A DNA stretch of 64,000 nt from Dechloromonas agitata is5 (GCF_000519045.1 NZ_KI912532.1:1984001-2048000), one strand, 5' to 3'; positions 8,401-17,194 are shown, counted from the first letter of the stretch. Notes: a model not told the origin generated them from the letters alone. A program made the numbers and translations.

Positions 8401-9779
8401 GCATGCAGCAGCCATTCGCCCTGCCTGACGCCAGCCTGCACACGCGGGTCGGCCTGGTCCTCACCGGACTGGCCGCCTGCCTGCTGCTGGTCCTTGGCGG
8501 CTTGTGGCTGCATGCGACGCGCAATGCCGTGCATGAGGAAGTCGAGGCTGCGACGCGGGTTTCCGGGCAATGGCTCAAGGTCATGCTCGGCCAGTTGCAG
8601 GCCCTGCCCGAAGCCGAGCGCGGTGAGCGCTTGCTCGCCATGACGGCCAGCATCGGCCGGGTGCGCGCCAATGTGCTGGAGGTGCGCGATGCCGCCGGCC
8701 AGCTGCGCTATGTGTCGCCGCCGTCGCCGTACAAGGCCGGGCGGACGGCGCCGGCCTGGTTCGCCGCGCTGCTGGCCAGCGACCTGCCGGGCAGCCGCCT
8801 GCCGTTCGCCGGCTACGAACTGAGCCTGCATCCCGACCCCTCGCGCGCCGTGCTCGACGCCTGGGATGAACTGCTCGGCCTGGCCGGCTGGGCCTTGCTG
8901 CTGCTCATTGGCCTGTTCGCCGCCACCCGGCGCGCCCTGGCGCGTGCTTTGCGCCCGCTCAACCAGGTCATGCAGGCGCTCGACCGCACCGGCATGGGCC
9001 GTTTCGACACCCGCCTGCCGCGTTTCGCCTCGCCGGAACTGGGTCGCCTGTCGCGTGCCTTCAATGGCATGGCCGACCGCTTGAAAGCAGCGGTGGACGA
9101 CAACGTCCGGCTGGAAACCGCCAAGGAGGTGGCCGAACAGATGCAGGCCCGGGTCGAAGCCGAGCGCCGGGCCGAACGCGAGGGCATCGCCCGCGAACTG
9201 CACGACGAACTGGCGCAGGGCGTCACGGCGGTGCGCGCACTGGCCGGCGCCATCGTCCAGCGCACCACCGAACAGCCGGCCCTGCACAGCCACGCGCAGA
9301 GCATCGTCGCGGTGACTGGCGAGATGCAGGACGGCGTGCGCCGCATCCTGCATCGCCTGCGTACCGGGCAAAGCCTGGTCGCGCGGCTGGAGAGCACGCT
9401 CGACGCCTGGCGCCGGCAGCATCCGATTCAGCTGACCAGCCGTATCGCCCTGACGGGCGAGGCTTTTGACGATGAGGTGGCACAGTGTGTGCTCCGTACC
9501 GTGCAGGAAGGGCTGACCAACATCGTTCGCCACGCCGATGCCAGCCGGGTCGATCTGACACTGCTCCAGAATGGAGCAACTGTGCAAATCCGGCTCGCCG
9601 ACAACGGCCGCGGCCTCGATGGCAGGCCTTCGGGACAGGCCGGGTGCGGCCTCGGCCTGCAGGGCATGCGCGAACGGATCGCGCTGCTCGGCGGCCAACT
9701 CGAATTCGCCACGCCGGCGGGCGGGGGCTTCGTGCTCCAGGCCTGCCTGCCGGTGGCACAGGGGAGGGTAGAAGCATGA
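8397..9779 (+). CDS. NarL/UhpB-type membrane sensor histidine kinase
   Basis: This 460-residue kinase has two membrane segments (about residues 18-40 and 165-183) around a periplasmic sensor of roughly 120 residues, a HAMP segment (LRPLNQVMQALDRTGMGRFD), a coiled coil, a HisKA_3 box with the phospho-accepting His in REGIARELHDELAQG, and an HATPase domain with N, G1 and G2 motifs (EGLTNIVRHA, DNGRGLDG, GCGLGLQGMRERI). The GTG at 8397 overlaps the receptor stop (GTGA); an ATG at 8403 is the alternative. The next gene is its cognate regulator. A role in sensing a metal or substrate and controlling the locus is likely; P. putida PedS2/PedR2, which governs a lanthanide switch, is a functional parallel, not a claimed orthologue. 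Confidence 0.9.
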   Translation: MSMQQPFALPDASLHTRVGLVLTGLAACLLLVLGGLWLHATRNAVHEEVEAATRVSGQWLKVMLGQLQALPEAERGERLLAMTASIGRVRANVLEVRDAAGQLRYVSPPSPYKAGRTAPAWFAALLASDLPGSRLPFAGYELSLHPDPSRAVLDAWDELLGLAGWALLLLIGLFAATRRALARALRPLNQVMQALDRTGMGRFDTRLPRFASPELGRLSRAFNGMADRLKAAVDDNVRLETAKEVAEQMQARVEAERRAEREGIARELHDELAQGVTAVRALAGAIVQRTTEQPALHSHAQSIVAVTGEMQDGVRRILHRLRTGQSLVARLESTLDAWRRQHPIQLTSRIALTGEAFDDEVAQCVLRTVQEGLTNIVRHADASRVDLTLLQNGATVQIRLADNGRGLDGRPSGQAGCGLGLQGMRERIALLGGQLEFATPAGGGFVLQACLPVAQGRVEA

Positions 9780-10417
9780 AACTGAACGGAGTCCGCGTCC
9801 TGCTCGCCGACGACCACGCCATGGTCCGCCTCGGCTTTCGCCTGCTGCTCGAAGGGGCCGGCGCCAGCGTGATCGGCGAGGCCGATTGCGGCGAGAGCGC
9901 CGTCCGCCTGTACGCCGAATCGAATCCGGATGTCGTCGTGATGGATGTCTCGATGCCCGGCGTCGGCGGCCTGGCGGCGCTTGAACGGCTGCTCGTCTGG
10001 GAGGCCCGGGCGCGTGTGCTGATGCTTTCGGCCCACCACGACGACATCGTGCCGGTGCGCGCCCTCAAGCTCGGCGCCCGCGGTTATTTGTGCAAGCGGG
10101 CGGCGCCGGAGGAATTTCTGCGTGCCGTCGGCGAAGTGGCGCGCGACCGCCGCTACCTCGACCCGGAACTCGCCCAGGCCGTCGCCCTGGCCCAGCTCTC
10201 GGGCTCGGCCAACCCGGTCGAATCGTTGACCGAGAAGGAACTGGCCGTCTTCCTCAAGCTCGCCGAGGGCCGTTCGGTGAACGAGGTGGCGAGCGATTTC
10301 TGCCTCAGCCCGAGCACCGTCGGCACCCACCTCTATCACATCAAGCAAAAGCTCAATGTGCAGAACGCAGCCGAACTGACGCTGGTCGCCGTGCGCAACG
10401 GCCTGATCGAATCGTGA
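9776..10417 (+). CDS. LuxR/NarL-family response regulator
   Basis: The 213-residue protein has an N-terminal receiver (acidic pair in LLADDH, phospho-acceptor Asp in VVVMDVSMPG, Lys in YLCKRAAP) and a C-terminal LuxR helix-turn-helix (LTEKELAVFLKLAEG, then SPSTVGTHLYHIKQKL). Its start overlaps the kinase stop by four bases, making a two-component pair. NarL-type regulators act with sigma-70, so this protein would not by itself activate the sigma-54 promoters upstream; a separate enhancer-binding protein is required, or the pair controls other promoters. Confidence 0.92.
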   Translation: MKLNGVRVLLADDHAMVRLGFRLLLEGAGASVIGEADCGESAVRLYAESNPDVVVMDVSMPGVGGLAALERLLVWEARARVLMLSAHHDDIVPVRALKLGARGYLCKRAAPEEFLRAVGEVARDRRYLDPELAQAVALAQLSGSANPVESLTEKELAVFLKLAEGRSVNEVASDFCLSPSTVGTHLYHIKQKLNVQNAAELTLVAVRNGLIES

Positions 10418-10427
10418 CCGCCAGCCG

Positions 10428-11375
10428 ATGACCGGCGACCCGCTATTCCCCGACGTGCAGCCCCGCTGCGCACGCCGTATCGCGGTCGGTGACGGGCATT
10501 ATCTCTACGTCGAGGAAATCGGCCCGGCCGATGGGCTGCCCGTTCTCTTCCTGCACGGCGGGCCGGGCAGCGGCTGCACGCCGGGGCAGCGCCGGCTGTT
10601 CGATCCGCAGCGCTTCCGCACCATCCTCGTCGACCAGCGCGGCGCCGGGCGCAGCCTGCCGCTCGGCGACCTGCACGACAACACCACGGCCGACCTGATC
10701 GCCGACCTCGACTTGCTGCGCGAGGCGCTCGGCATCCCGGCCTGGATCGTCTTCGGCGGCTCCTGGGGCAGCCTGCTCGCCCTGGCCTATGCGCAGATCT
10801 ACCCGGAAAACATCCTCGGCCTCGTGCTGCGTGGCATCTTCCTCGGCTCCCGGCGCGAGATCGCCGCCTACGTGCAGGGCAATGGCGAGGCGCCGAGCCC
10901 GGCCTGGCTGGCCTTCGCCGCCACCCTGCCGGCCGGGGAACAGAGCGACCTGCTTGCCGCGACCGCCCGCCGCGTCCTGCGCGGCACGCCGAGCGTTGCC
11001 CGGTGTGCCGCCCGCGCCTGGCTTGATTACGAACGCGCCCTGCTCGGCGAGGCGCCGCTCGGGCACGACCCCGATGCCTGCCAACTGGCCAAGGTGCGCA
11101 TCCAGATGCACTACCTGACGCGCGACTGCTTCCTGATGCCCGGCCAATTGCTGGCCGGTGTCGAGCGCCTGCGCCACCTGCCGGCGGCCATCGTGCAAGG
11201 CCTGGCCGATCCGGTCTGTCCGCCGCAGGCCGCCGAAGCCCTGCATCGCGCCTGGCCGGAAGCCACCTGGTTCCCGGTCGCCCAGGCCGGCCATGCCGGT
11301 TTGTCGCCGCCCATCGCCCGCGCCTGCATCAAGGCGCTCGGCTGGGTGGCGGAATGCGTCGAGACGGTAGGCTAG
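10428..11375 (+). CDS. pip: Prolyl aminopeptidase (proline iminopeptidase)
   Basis: This 315-residue alpha/beta hydrolase has the oxyanion motif HGGPGSG, DQRGAGRS, the nucleophile elbow GGSWGS, an Asp in QGLADPVCPP and His in AGHAGL. It would remove N-terminal proline from peptides in the cytoplasm. It starts 10 bp after the response regulator, so it probably belongs to the same transcript; whether that is functional or incidental is unclear. Its TAG stop shares the palindrome CTAG with the stop of the convergent MocR gene. Confidence 0.9.
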   Translation: MTGDPLFPDVQPRCARRIAVGDGHYLYVEEIGPADGLPVLFLHGGPGSGCTPGQRRLFDPQRFRTILVDQRGAGRSLPLGDLHDNTTADLIADLDLLREALGIPAWIVFGGSWGSLLALAYAQIYPENILGLVLRGIFLGSRREIAAYVQGNGEAPSPAWLAFAATLPAGEQSDLLAATARRVLRGTPSVARCAARAWLDYERALLGEAPLGHDPDACQLAKVRIQMHYLTRDCFLMPGQLLAGVERLRHLPAAIVQGLADPVCPPQAAEALHRAWPEATWFPVAQAGHAGLSPPIARACIKALGWVAECVETVG

Positions 11376-12871
11376 TTCGCCGCCAGCGGAGGCGGTTGGC
11401 GGCAATCGGCCAAGGCACCGGCCCCGTCGAATCCTTCGATCGCCACCCCCAGTCGGCGTACCGCTTCCGCCAGCATCCCCTCGGCCAGATTCCCGTAGCC
11501 CAGCACCAGCCCGTTGCAGGTCATCGGTGGCCGGGTGTAGCTGCTGAGGGCACGCACGCCGAGCCCCAGCGTTGCAGCCCGCGCCACCACCGCGCCATCG
11601 CGTATCCCGGCGGGTAGCCACATGACCAGGTGCAGGCCGGCTTCGCCGCCCGACAGCGTGACGGAAGAGCCGAAAGCCTCCTTCAGGGCCGTTCTCAGTG
11701 CGCTCTGCCGTGCCGCGTAGCGCCCCCGCATGCGGCGCAGATGGGCGGTGTAGTAGCCGCGGTGGATGAAATCGGCCAGCGCCCGTTGCTCGATCCCCTG
11801 CCCGGGGCGCATCGCCTGCGTGGTGGCGCGGGCAAAGTCGGCGGCGATGGCGTGCGGCAGCACGAGATAACCGAGGCGCAGGCCGGGGTAGAGCGTCTTG
11901 CTGAAGGTGCCGGCATAGACGACCGGCGCGTCGGGTTGCAGGCCGAACAGCGCGGGGGGCGCAGGGCCGGCGCGGCGGAATTCGCTGTCGTAGTCGTCCT
12001 CGATAATCCAGGCAGCGGCCTGGTGGGCACGCGCGATGAGGGCTAGGCGGCGCGGCAGGGGCATGACGCGGCCGGTCGGGTACTGGTGCGAGGGGGTAAT
12101 CATGATCAGGCGCGGCGGATGACCGGACCAGTCGCCTTCGCGCGGCGCCAACCCTTCGTCGTCGACCGGCACGTCATGGATGTGCAGCCCGGCAAGGCCG
12201 AAGACGGCACGGGCGGCGAGATAGCCGGGATTCTCCGCCCAGACGGTATCGCCGTGATCGGCGAGCAGCCGGGCGCAGAGATCCAGCGCGGCCTGTGTCC
12301 CGCTGGTGATGACGATTTGTGCCGCATCGACCGGCAGGCCGCGGACGGTAGTGAGATGACCGGCCAAGGCTTCACGCAGGACCGGGTCGCCGCCGTGCGC
12401 GGCATAGCCGAGCTGGCGCCAGCCGGCATCGCGCCAGGCGCGCTCCTGGCAGGCCCGCCAGGTGCGGAACGGAAAGGCACTGTAGTCCGGCGTGCCGGGG
12501 GCAAATGGCAGTGCCGCCGCCTCGCGCGCCGGTTCGGGTTGCAAGACGGCCGCAGCGCGGGCGGCAAGGCGCAGCCGGGTGACGGGCGAATGCCCGCTGC
12601 TGGCGGGCGGTGTCGCCCGCTCCGGCAACGATGCGACGCGCGTGCCCTGGCGATCGGCCCACAGGCAGCCTTCGGCCGTCAATTGTTCGTAGGCAAACAG
12701 CACGGTGTTGCGGGCGATCTTCAACGAAGCCGCCAGGCTGCGGCTGGCCGGCAGGCGTGTACCGGGCGCCAGGCGGCCGGACAGGATCGCCTCGCGCAGG
12801 CGGTGGTAGAGCACGCGCTGCCGTGGCAGGGTGTCCGGCAACGGTGGGGTGAGCAGCCAGTCCAGCTCCAT
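11372..12871 (-). CDS. MocR/PdxR-family PLP-dependent transcriptional regulator
   Basis: This 499-residue protein has a GntR-type winged helix at the N-terminus (LYHRLREAILSGRLAPGTRL, then SRSLAASLKIARNTVLFAYE) and a fold-type I aminotransferase domain with the PLP lysine in YAGTFSKTLYPGLRLGY, plus IIEDDYDSEFR and ITSGTQAALD. MocR proteins sense PLP or an amino compound and often regulate a neighbouring vitamin B6-related gene. Here the divergent neighbour is a pyridoxamine-phosphate-oxidase-like gene, and a 7-bp dyad lies between them, so control of that gene and of itself is likely. Confidence 0.92.
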   Translation of the reverse strand: MELDWLLTPPLPDTLPRQRVLYHRLREAILSGRLAPGTRLPASRSLAASLKIARNTVLFAYEQLTAEGCLWADRQGTRVASLPERATPPASSGHSPVTRLRLAARAAAVLQPEPAREAAALPFAPGTPDYSAFPFRTWRACQERAWRDAGWRQLGYAAHGGDPVLREALAGHLTTVRGLPVDAAQIVITSGTQAALDLCARLLADHGDTVWAENPGYLAARAVFGLAGLHIHDVPVDDEGLAPREGDWSGHPPRLIMITPSHQYPTGRVMPLPRRLALIARAHQAAAWIIEDDYDSEFRRAGPAPPALFGLQPDAPVVYAGTFSKTLYPGLRLGYLVLPHAIAADFARATTQAMRPGQGIEQRALADFIHRGYYTAHLRRMRGRYAARQSALRTALKEAFGSSVTLSGGEAGLHLVMWLPAGIRDGAVVARAATLGLGVRALSSYTRPPMTCNGLVLGYGNLAEGMLAEAVRRLGVAIEGFDGAGALADCRQPPPLAAN

Positions 12872-12896
12872 CGTGGCTCCTTTGGTGAATCGTTTG

Positions 12897-12918
12897 GTGG
12901 TACTACGAAAGGTACCAC
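12897..12918. promoter_or_regulatory. MocR operator candidate (inverted repeat)
   Basis: A perfect 7-bp inverted repeat, GTGGTAC-N8-GTACCAC, sits in the 94-bp gap between the divergent MocR and pyridoxamine-phosphate-oxidase-like genes. Position and symmetry fit an operator for the MocR protein. Confidence 0.6.
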
Positions 12919-12965
12919 GGGCGCCCTAGAGTGGGGTCCTCGTGACCCTCTGGAGCCTTGCCCCC

Positions 12966-13634
12966 ATGCCAACCGTTACCGCCCCGTCCGCCCGCACGCG
13001 CGTGCGCCGCAAACCGGAACGCGCCGACTACGATGCAACCGCCATCAACGCCATCGTCGACGCCGCGCTCATCTGCAGCGTGGCTTTCCAGATCGACGGC
13101 GCCGTGCACGCCATTCCCACCCTTCATTGGCGCGACGGCGAGCACCTCTACCTCCACGGCGCCAAGGCTTCGCGCATGCTCAAGGCGCTGACCGAGGGCG
13201 AGGCCTGCCTCACCATCGCGCTTGCCGACGGGCTGGTGCTGGCCCGCTCAGCCATGCACCACTCGCTGAATTACCGCTCGGTGGTGATCTACGGTCGCTT
13301 CGCGTTGGTGACTGACCCGCTGGAAAAACAGCGTAGCCTGCAGGCTTTCATCGAAGGCCTCTACCCTGGACGCTGGGAGACGCTGCGCCCGATCACCGAC
13401 AAGGAACTCAACGCCACCAGCGTGCTGCGCATGCCGCTGGCCGAGGCATCGGCCAAAGTACGCGACATGGGCACGGTGGACGACGCGGAGGATCTGGCGT
13501 GGCCGGTCTGGGCCGGCGTGATCCCGTTGAATACGGCTACCGGAACGCCGCGTCGGGAGGACGACAGCGTGGGGGGCACGGTGCCCGCCACCCGCTTCTT
13601 GGTGGGGAAGGACAGCGTCGGCCGGGCGGTATAA
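12966..13634 (+). CDS. Pyridoxamine 5'-phosphate oxidase family flavin-binding protein
   Basis: The 222-residue protein is a split-barrel FMN-binding protein of the NimA/PNPOx-like group. Visible features are the N-terminal KPERADYD segment, DAALICSVAFQIDGAVHAIPTLHW, YLHGAKASRM and HHSLNYRSVVIYGRF, a pattern common to these proteins. Classic PNPOx substrate residues are not evident, so it is likely a flavin- or heme-linked oxidoreductase instead of true PdxH. I chose the ATG at 12966 because GGAG lies at a good distance; a GTG at 12942 would add eight residues. Divergent transcription from a MocR regulator supports a link to B6 or amino-compound metabolism. Confidence 0.82.
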   Translation: MPTVTAPSARTRVRRKPERADYDATAINAIVDAALICSVAFQIDGAVHAIPTLHWRDGEHLYLHGAKASRMLKALTEGEACLTIALADGLVLARSAMHHSLNYRSVVIYGRFALVTDPLEKQRSLQAFIEGLYPGRWETLRPITDKELNATSVLRMPLAEASAKVRDMGTVDDAEDLAWPVWAGVIPLNTATGTPRREDDSVGGTVPATRFLVGKDSVGRAV

Positions 13635-13705
13635 GCTATCCGGCATGACGGAAAAGCAGATCCCGGGCGGCACGTCCGGGCTGCCCGGACTGGCGGAGGT
13701 GTCCC

Positions 13706-14248
13706 ATGCGCGAACTCGAACTGAGCAAGGCCTTCACCCTGATCGAGCCGGGGCCGGTGGTGCTGGTCACCACCTGTGCGGCGGGCCGGGCCAATGTGAT
13801 GACCATTTCGTGGACCATGGTGCTCGATTTCTCGCCGCGTTTCGCCCTCACCACCGGGCCCTGGAATCATTCCTTCGCCGCGCTGGAGCAGCAACGCGAA
13901 TGCGTCATCGCGATCCCGACGGTGGACCTGCTCGATACCGTGGTCGGCATCGGCACCTGTTCGGGCGCCGATACCGACAAGTTTGCCCGCTTCGCCCTGA
14001 CGGCGCTGCCGGCCCACCAGGTCGCGGCGCCGCTGCTCGGCGAGTGCCTGGCTAACATCGAATGCCGGGTGATCGACATCGTCCGGCCGCACGGCATCGT
14101 CGTGCTCGAAGCGCTGGCCGCCTGGATCGATCCGGAACGCAAGGAGCGGCGCCTGCTGCATGCAGTCGGCGATGGCACCTTCATCGTCGATGGCCGCCGG
14201 CTGGACCGCAGGGCGATGATGGCGGCCAAGCTGCCGCCGGGGGTCTGA
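13706..14248 (+). CDS. Flavin reductase family protein (FMN-binding split barrel)
   Basis: This 180-residue protein resembles the flavin reductase-like domain family: FTLIEPGPVVLVTTCAAGRANVMT at the N-terminus, FALTTGPWNHSF, and a central segment with GTCSGADTDKFARF typical of these proteins. It would bind FMN and act as a small flavoprotein reductase, with unknown partner. It starts about 70 bp after the PNPOx-like gene, preceded by GGAGG, and may share its transcript. Confidence 0.82.
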   Translation: MRELELSKAFTLIEPGPVVLVTTCAAGRANVMTISWTMVLDFSPRFALTTGPWNHSFAALEQQRECVIAIPTVDLLDTVVGIGTCSGADTDKFARFALTALPAHQVAAPLLGECLANIECRVIDIVRPHGIVVLEALAAWIDPERKERRLLHAVGDGTFIVDGRRLDRRAMMAAKLPPGV

Positions 14249-14310
14249 ACGTCCGGCCGGCGCGAATGCGCTAACATGCCCTGGCTGCCATCATTTCCAG
14301 GGAGGATCGA

Positions 14311-14637
14311 ATGGACCTGCAACAACGTTTCAGCGACGAACAACTCCACCAAATCGTCGAAGAAGCCTCGATCTACATGTGTGCCTGCCCCGGGCAAGTG
14401 GCCAATGAATTACGCCAGTTGCGCTATCTGATTCGCTATCAGCGCGACTGCATCACCGAGGGAAAATCGCCCAGCCTGGTGCACCAGACCATCGCCGCCG
14501 CCTCGCAGGAAGCGCACGCGGTGATGGAAGGCTGCCTTGACCGGGTGCTGGAAATCGAGGGCTGGGACCGGACCACGCTGAAAATGCCGGCCGGCCTGCG
14601 CAAACTGCGGGATGAAATCCTGGCCAGCGATCTGTAA
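14311..14637 (+). CDS. Conserved hypothetical protein, 108 aa
   Basis: I do not recognise this family. The protein is predicted helical and soluble, with Cys residues in YMCACPGQVANELRQLRYLI and MEGCLDRVLEIEGW. It has a strong ribosome binding site (GGAGGATCGA before the ATG) and ordinary high-GC codon use, so it is very likely real. The CxC arrangement with a downstream Cys could bind a metal or form a disulfide, but no known site is matched. It lies between flavin and thiol oxidoreductase genes. Confidence 0.75.
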   Translation: MDLQQRFSDEQLHQIVEEASIYMCACPGQVANELRQLRYLIRYQRDCITEGKSPSLVHQTIAAASQEAHAVMEGCLDRVLEIEGWDRTTLKMPAGLRKLRDEILASDL

Positions 14638-14713
14638 GCAGCCCTCGCGCCCGTGATGCGGCCGCCGCCGGTATCCGCATCGGTCCTGAAACCCCTTTCC
14701 GCCGAGCCCATCC

Positions 14714-15358
14714 ATGCCAACCATCGAAATCGTTTCCGACCTTGTTTGCCCGTGGTGCTTCATTGGCCTGCGCCGCCTGGCGGTGGCCATCGAACAGGTG
14801 CGCCGCGACGTGCCCGATCTCGAATGCCACAAGCGCTGGCGCCCATTCTTCCTGAATCCGCAGACGCCGCCGGAAGGTGAGCCGTACCTGCCCTTCCTGG
14901 TCGACAAATTCGGCAGCCGCGAGGCGGTCGAGGCCTTGTTCGAGCGGGTGCGGGAAGCCGGCCGGCCTTATGGCATCGAATACGCCTTCGAGAAGATCAC
15001 GCTGCGCGCCAACACCCTGCAGGCGCACCGCCTGATCCATTGGGCCCAGCAGCAGAGCGACGCCGAGGCGCTGGTCGAGCGCTTGTTCGTCGCGCAGTTC
15101 CAGCGCGGCGAATATGTCGGGGATGTCGGCCTGCTCGCCGCCATCGCCGGCGAGTGCGGCTATTCGGCCGCCGACGCGGCCGCTTATCTCGCCTCGACGC
15201 AGGACACCGACAGCGTCCGGGCGATGGAAGCCGACGTGCGCCAAGCCGGCATCCGGCAGGTGCCCACCTTTATCGTCGACCGCCAGCAGATCGTGGTCGG
15301 GGCCGAAGACCCGCGGGTGCTGGCGGAGGCCATCCGCCGGGCGCTCGCCGCCAACTGA
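14714..15358 (+). CDS. DsbA-family (FrnE-like) thiol oxidoreductase
   Basis: The 214-residue protein has a thioredoxin fold with the CPWC motif at the N-terminus (SDLVCPWCFIGLRRL), a long helical insertion and the cis-Pro region RQVPTFIVDRQQIVVGAED near the C-terminus. This is the FrnE / 2-hydroxychromene-2-carboxylate isomerase-like branch of DsbA, which is cytoplasmic; no signal peptide is present. It probably catalyses thiol-disulfide exchange or polyketide-type isomerisation; the CPWC pair favours the redox role. Confidence 0.88.
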   Translation: MPTIEIVSDLVCPWCFIGLRRLAVAIEQVRRDVPDLECHKRWRPFFLNPQTPPEGEPYLPFLVDKFGSREAVEALFERVREAGRPYGIEYAFEKITLRANTLQAHRLIHWAQQQSDAEALVERLFVAQFQRGEYVGDVGLLAAIAGECGYSAADAAAYLASTQDTDSVRAMEADVRQAGIRQVPTFIVDRQQIVVGAEDPRVLAEAIRRALAAN

Positions 15359-15361
15359 CGT

Positions 15362-15787
15362 CTATTGGCCTTGCCGGCCGGCCCACAGGCCATGCAGCCC
15401 GGCCCCGGCGAAGATGGCCGCCAGTGCGATCAGCATGTCGCCATTGCCCGCCCCCAGGCCGGCCAGCGCCGGACCGGGGCAGATGCCGCAGATCCCCCAG
15501 CCCAGGCCGAACAGCACACCGCCGGCCAGCGCCGGGCGGTCGAGCGTGAACGGCCGTTGCTGGTAGGCGGACGCGAAAGCCGGGTGCCGGGTGAGGCGCG
15601 GCAGCAACTGGAAGACCAGCAAATTGAGGCCGACGGCGCTGCCCAGGACAAGAAGCAGGCCAAGATCCTGAAAGCGCAGGAAGGCAAGGATCGACTCGGG
15701 GCGGATCATGGTGGACCAGGCCAGGCCGAAACCGAAGATCAGGCCGCTGACCAGCGTCGCGATGTGGCCCAGGAAGGCGCGGCTCAT
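15362..15787 (-). CDS. YeeE/YedE-family membrane protein, second half
   Basis: The 141-residue membrane protein has four or so hydrophobic segments and the conserved WGICGICPGPALAGLGAG Cys motif of YeeE/YedE sulfur-compound transporters. In this split form two small proteins make up one transporter for thiosulfate or related sulfur compounds. Its ATG overlaps the stop of the first half by four bases (ATGA), so the two are made together. Confidence 0.88.
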   Translation of the reverse strand: MSRAFLGHIATLVSGLIFGFGLAWSTMIRPESILAFLRFQDLGLLLVLGSAVGLNLLVFQLLPRLTRHPAFASAYQQRPFTLDRPALAGGVLFGLGWGICGICPGPALAGLGAGNGDMLIALAAIFAGAGLHGLWAGRQGQ

Positions 15788-16251
15788 GGTGCAACCCCCA
15801 GTCCGTACAAGGCCCAGGCCGTGACGATGGCCGTACTCAGAAAAGTGATGACCATCAGCAGGGAGCCGCCCGACAGCGAAGCCATGCCGCAGATGCCGTG
15901 GCCGGACGTGCAACCGCCGCCCAGGCGGGCGCCAAAGCCAATGAGCAGGCCGCCCAGCACCAGTTTCCACAGCGGCAGATGGCTGGGCTCGACCGGCTGA
16001 CCGGCGAGCACGTAGAGACTGCCGCCGAGTAGCAGGCCCAGCGCATAAACCAGGCGCCACTGGCGGCTATCGCGTAACGATGCCTGCTGGAAAAATGGCG
16101 TCCTGAGCAGCCAGGACCAACTGGAACTGAAAAAGGTACTGACGCCCCCTTGCCGCCCGGTGGTGGCAAACAGCAGCGCCACGCCAGCACCGATCAGAAG
16201 GCCGCCGATCACGTAGCGTTCGAGGCCATTGGGGAAAAACGAGAGGATCAT
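15784..16251 (-). CDS. YeeE/YedE-family membrane protein, first half
   Basis: This 155-residue membrane protein contains the diagnostic ARLGGGCTSGHGICGMASLS segment, the Cys-bearing pore motif of YeeE/YedE thiosulfate-type transporters. I chose the ATG at 16251 (MILSFFPNG) because it opens directly into the first membrane segment; an upstream start at 16296 adds a Cys-rich leader with no support. It forms a two-gene operon with the second half. Confidence 0.87.
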   Translation of the reverse strand: MILSFFPNGLERYVIGGLLIGAGVALLFATTGRQGGVSTFFSSSWSWLLRTPFFQQASLRDSRQWRLVYALGLLLGGSLYVLAGQPVEPSHLPLWKLVLGGLLIGFGARLGGGCTSGHGICGMASLSGGSLLMVITFLSTAIVTAWALYGLGVAP

Positions 16252-16436
16252 GGTGCGGCAACATGTAAAAGCTGGGGGGGCGAATTTTCCCATCAAGGGC
16301 GCCCGGCTGTCAGGTGCGAGGGTTGGCCGAAGGGGGGCCTTGGCGCGGAGTCGGCGCCATCCGGGCGCCGAACTGCATCGCCTTCACTGGCGCGAATCGA
16401 CCTAAAGCGGCAAGTGCCGCATGAGCAAAGCGGAGC

Positions 16437-17066
16437 TCAGTGGGCGGCAATCAGGTAGATCGCGGTCACACCATGCTCAGAAACGTAGCGCCGCACCAAG
16501 TGCAACGGTGAGTCCGCGACAAGGGATTCGAGCCCTCCCGAGGCAATGAAATCACAATAGTTGCCGTAATGCTTCCGGCCGGCACTGATTTCCATGAGTT
16601 TGATGAGCAGATACCAAATCTTGCCCATGACCTTGGAGTACGGCCCGGGGTGGTAATCCATCAGCATGATGCGACCGCCAGGCTTGAGAAGTTGCTGGCA
16701 TTCCTTCAGGACTACCGGCCGCAATTCTGGATCCATCTCATGCAAGACGAACACCACGCTGATCAGATCGAAGCGAGAGGCGGCGAGTGGCATTCGGGTC
16801 GCATCACCGATGCACAATTCGGCGGCCTGACCCAGTTTCTGTTTCGCAACGGCGAGCATTGCGGGGGAATTATCGATGCCGACAAGACGGCAGCCCGCTC
16901 TTCGATAAAGAGCAAGCTGGCTCCCGGTACCACACCCGACGTCCAGAATCGCGATATTTTCCCGCGGGGGAAAAATCGTCAGGCCGACATCCCGGAGAAT
17001 CTTCGCAGCAGGCTCATAGAGGCGGTCATAGAAGCCTGCATGCCAGCCGTAAGCGTCATGCTTCAT
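16437..17066 (-). CDS. Class I SAM-dependent methyltransferase
   Basis: This 209-residue enzyme has SAM motif I (AILDVGCGTGSQLALY), an acidic residue ending strand 2 (LVGIDNS), motif II with GDATRMPL and motif III (LLKPGGRIMLMDYHPGP). It resembles UbiE-like or phospholipid N-methyltransferases but lacks clear UbiE signatures, so the substrate is unknown. The start at 17066 (MKHDAYGW) follows GGAAAGG. The gene has slightly lower GC than its neighbours, which may indicate acquisition. Confidence 0.82.
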   Translation of the reverse strand: MKHDAYGWHAGFYDRLYEPAAKILRDVGLTIFPPRENIAILDVGCGTGSQLALYRRAGCRLVGIDNSPAMLAVAKQKLGQAAELCIGDATRMPLAASRFDLISVVFVLHEMDPELRPVVLKECQQLLKPGGRIMLMDYHPGPYSKVMGKIWYLLIKLMEISAGRKHYGNYCDFIASGGLESLVADSPLHLVRRYVSEHGVTAIYLIAAH

Positions 17067-17194
17067 AGGCGGCCTTTCCATTAAAGGCATCGATGAAGCA
17101 CTATCGCACAAACTGGAATTCCGGGTATGCAACCCTTGATCTGTTTTGTTGGCATGCGTCTGGCCGCATCCCGCCGACGATCGTCAGATCCTCC

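Noticed and set aside
6280-8415. 711-codon minus-strand frame opposite the TonB receptor
   Set aside because: Shadow of the receptor gene; low-complexity composition and no domain.
11372-11375. CTAG palindrome shared by the two convergent stop codons as a regulatory site
   Set aside because: A four-base overlap of stops is common in compact genomes and needs no special meaning.
12942-12965. GTG start for the pyridoxamine-phosphate-oxidase-like gene
   Set aside because: The ATG at 12966 has better ribosome-binding spacing and the extra residues look non-conserved.
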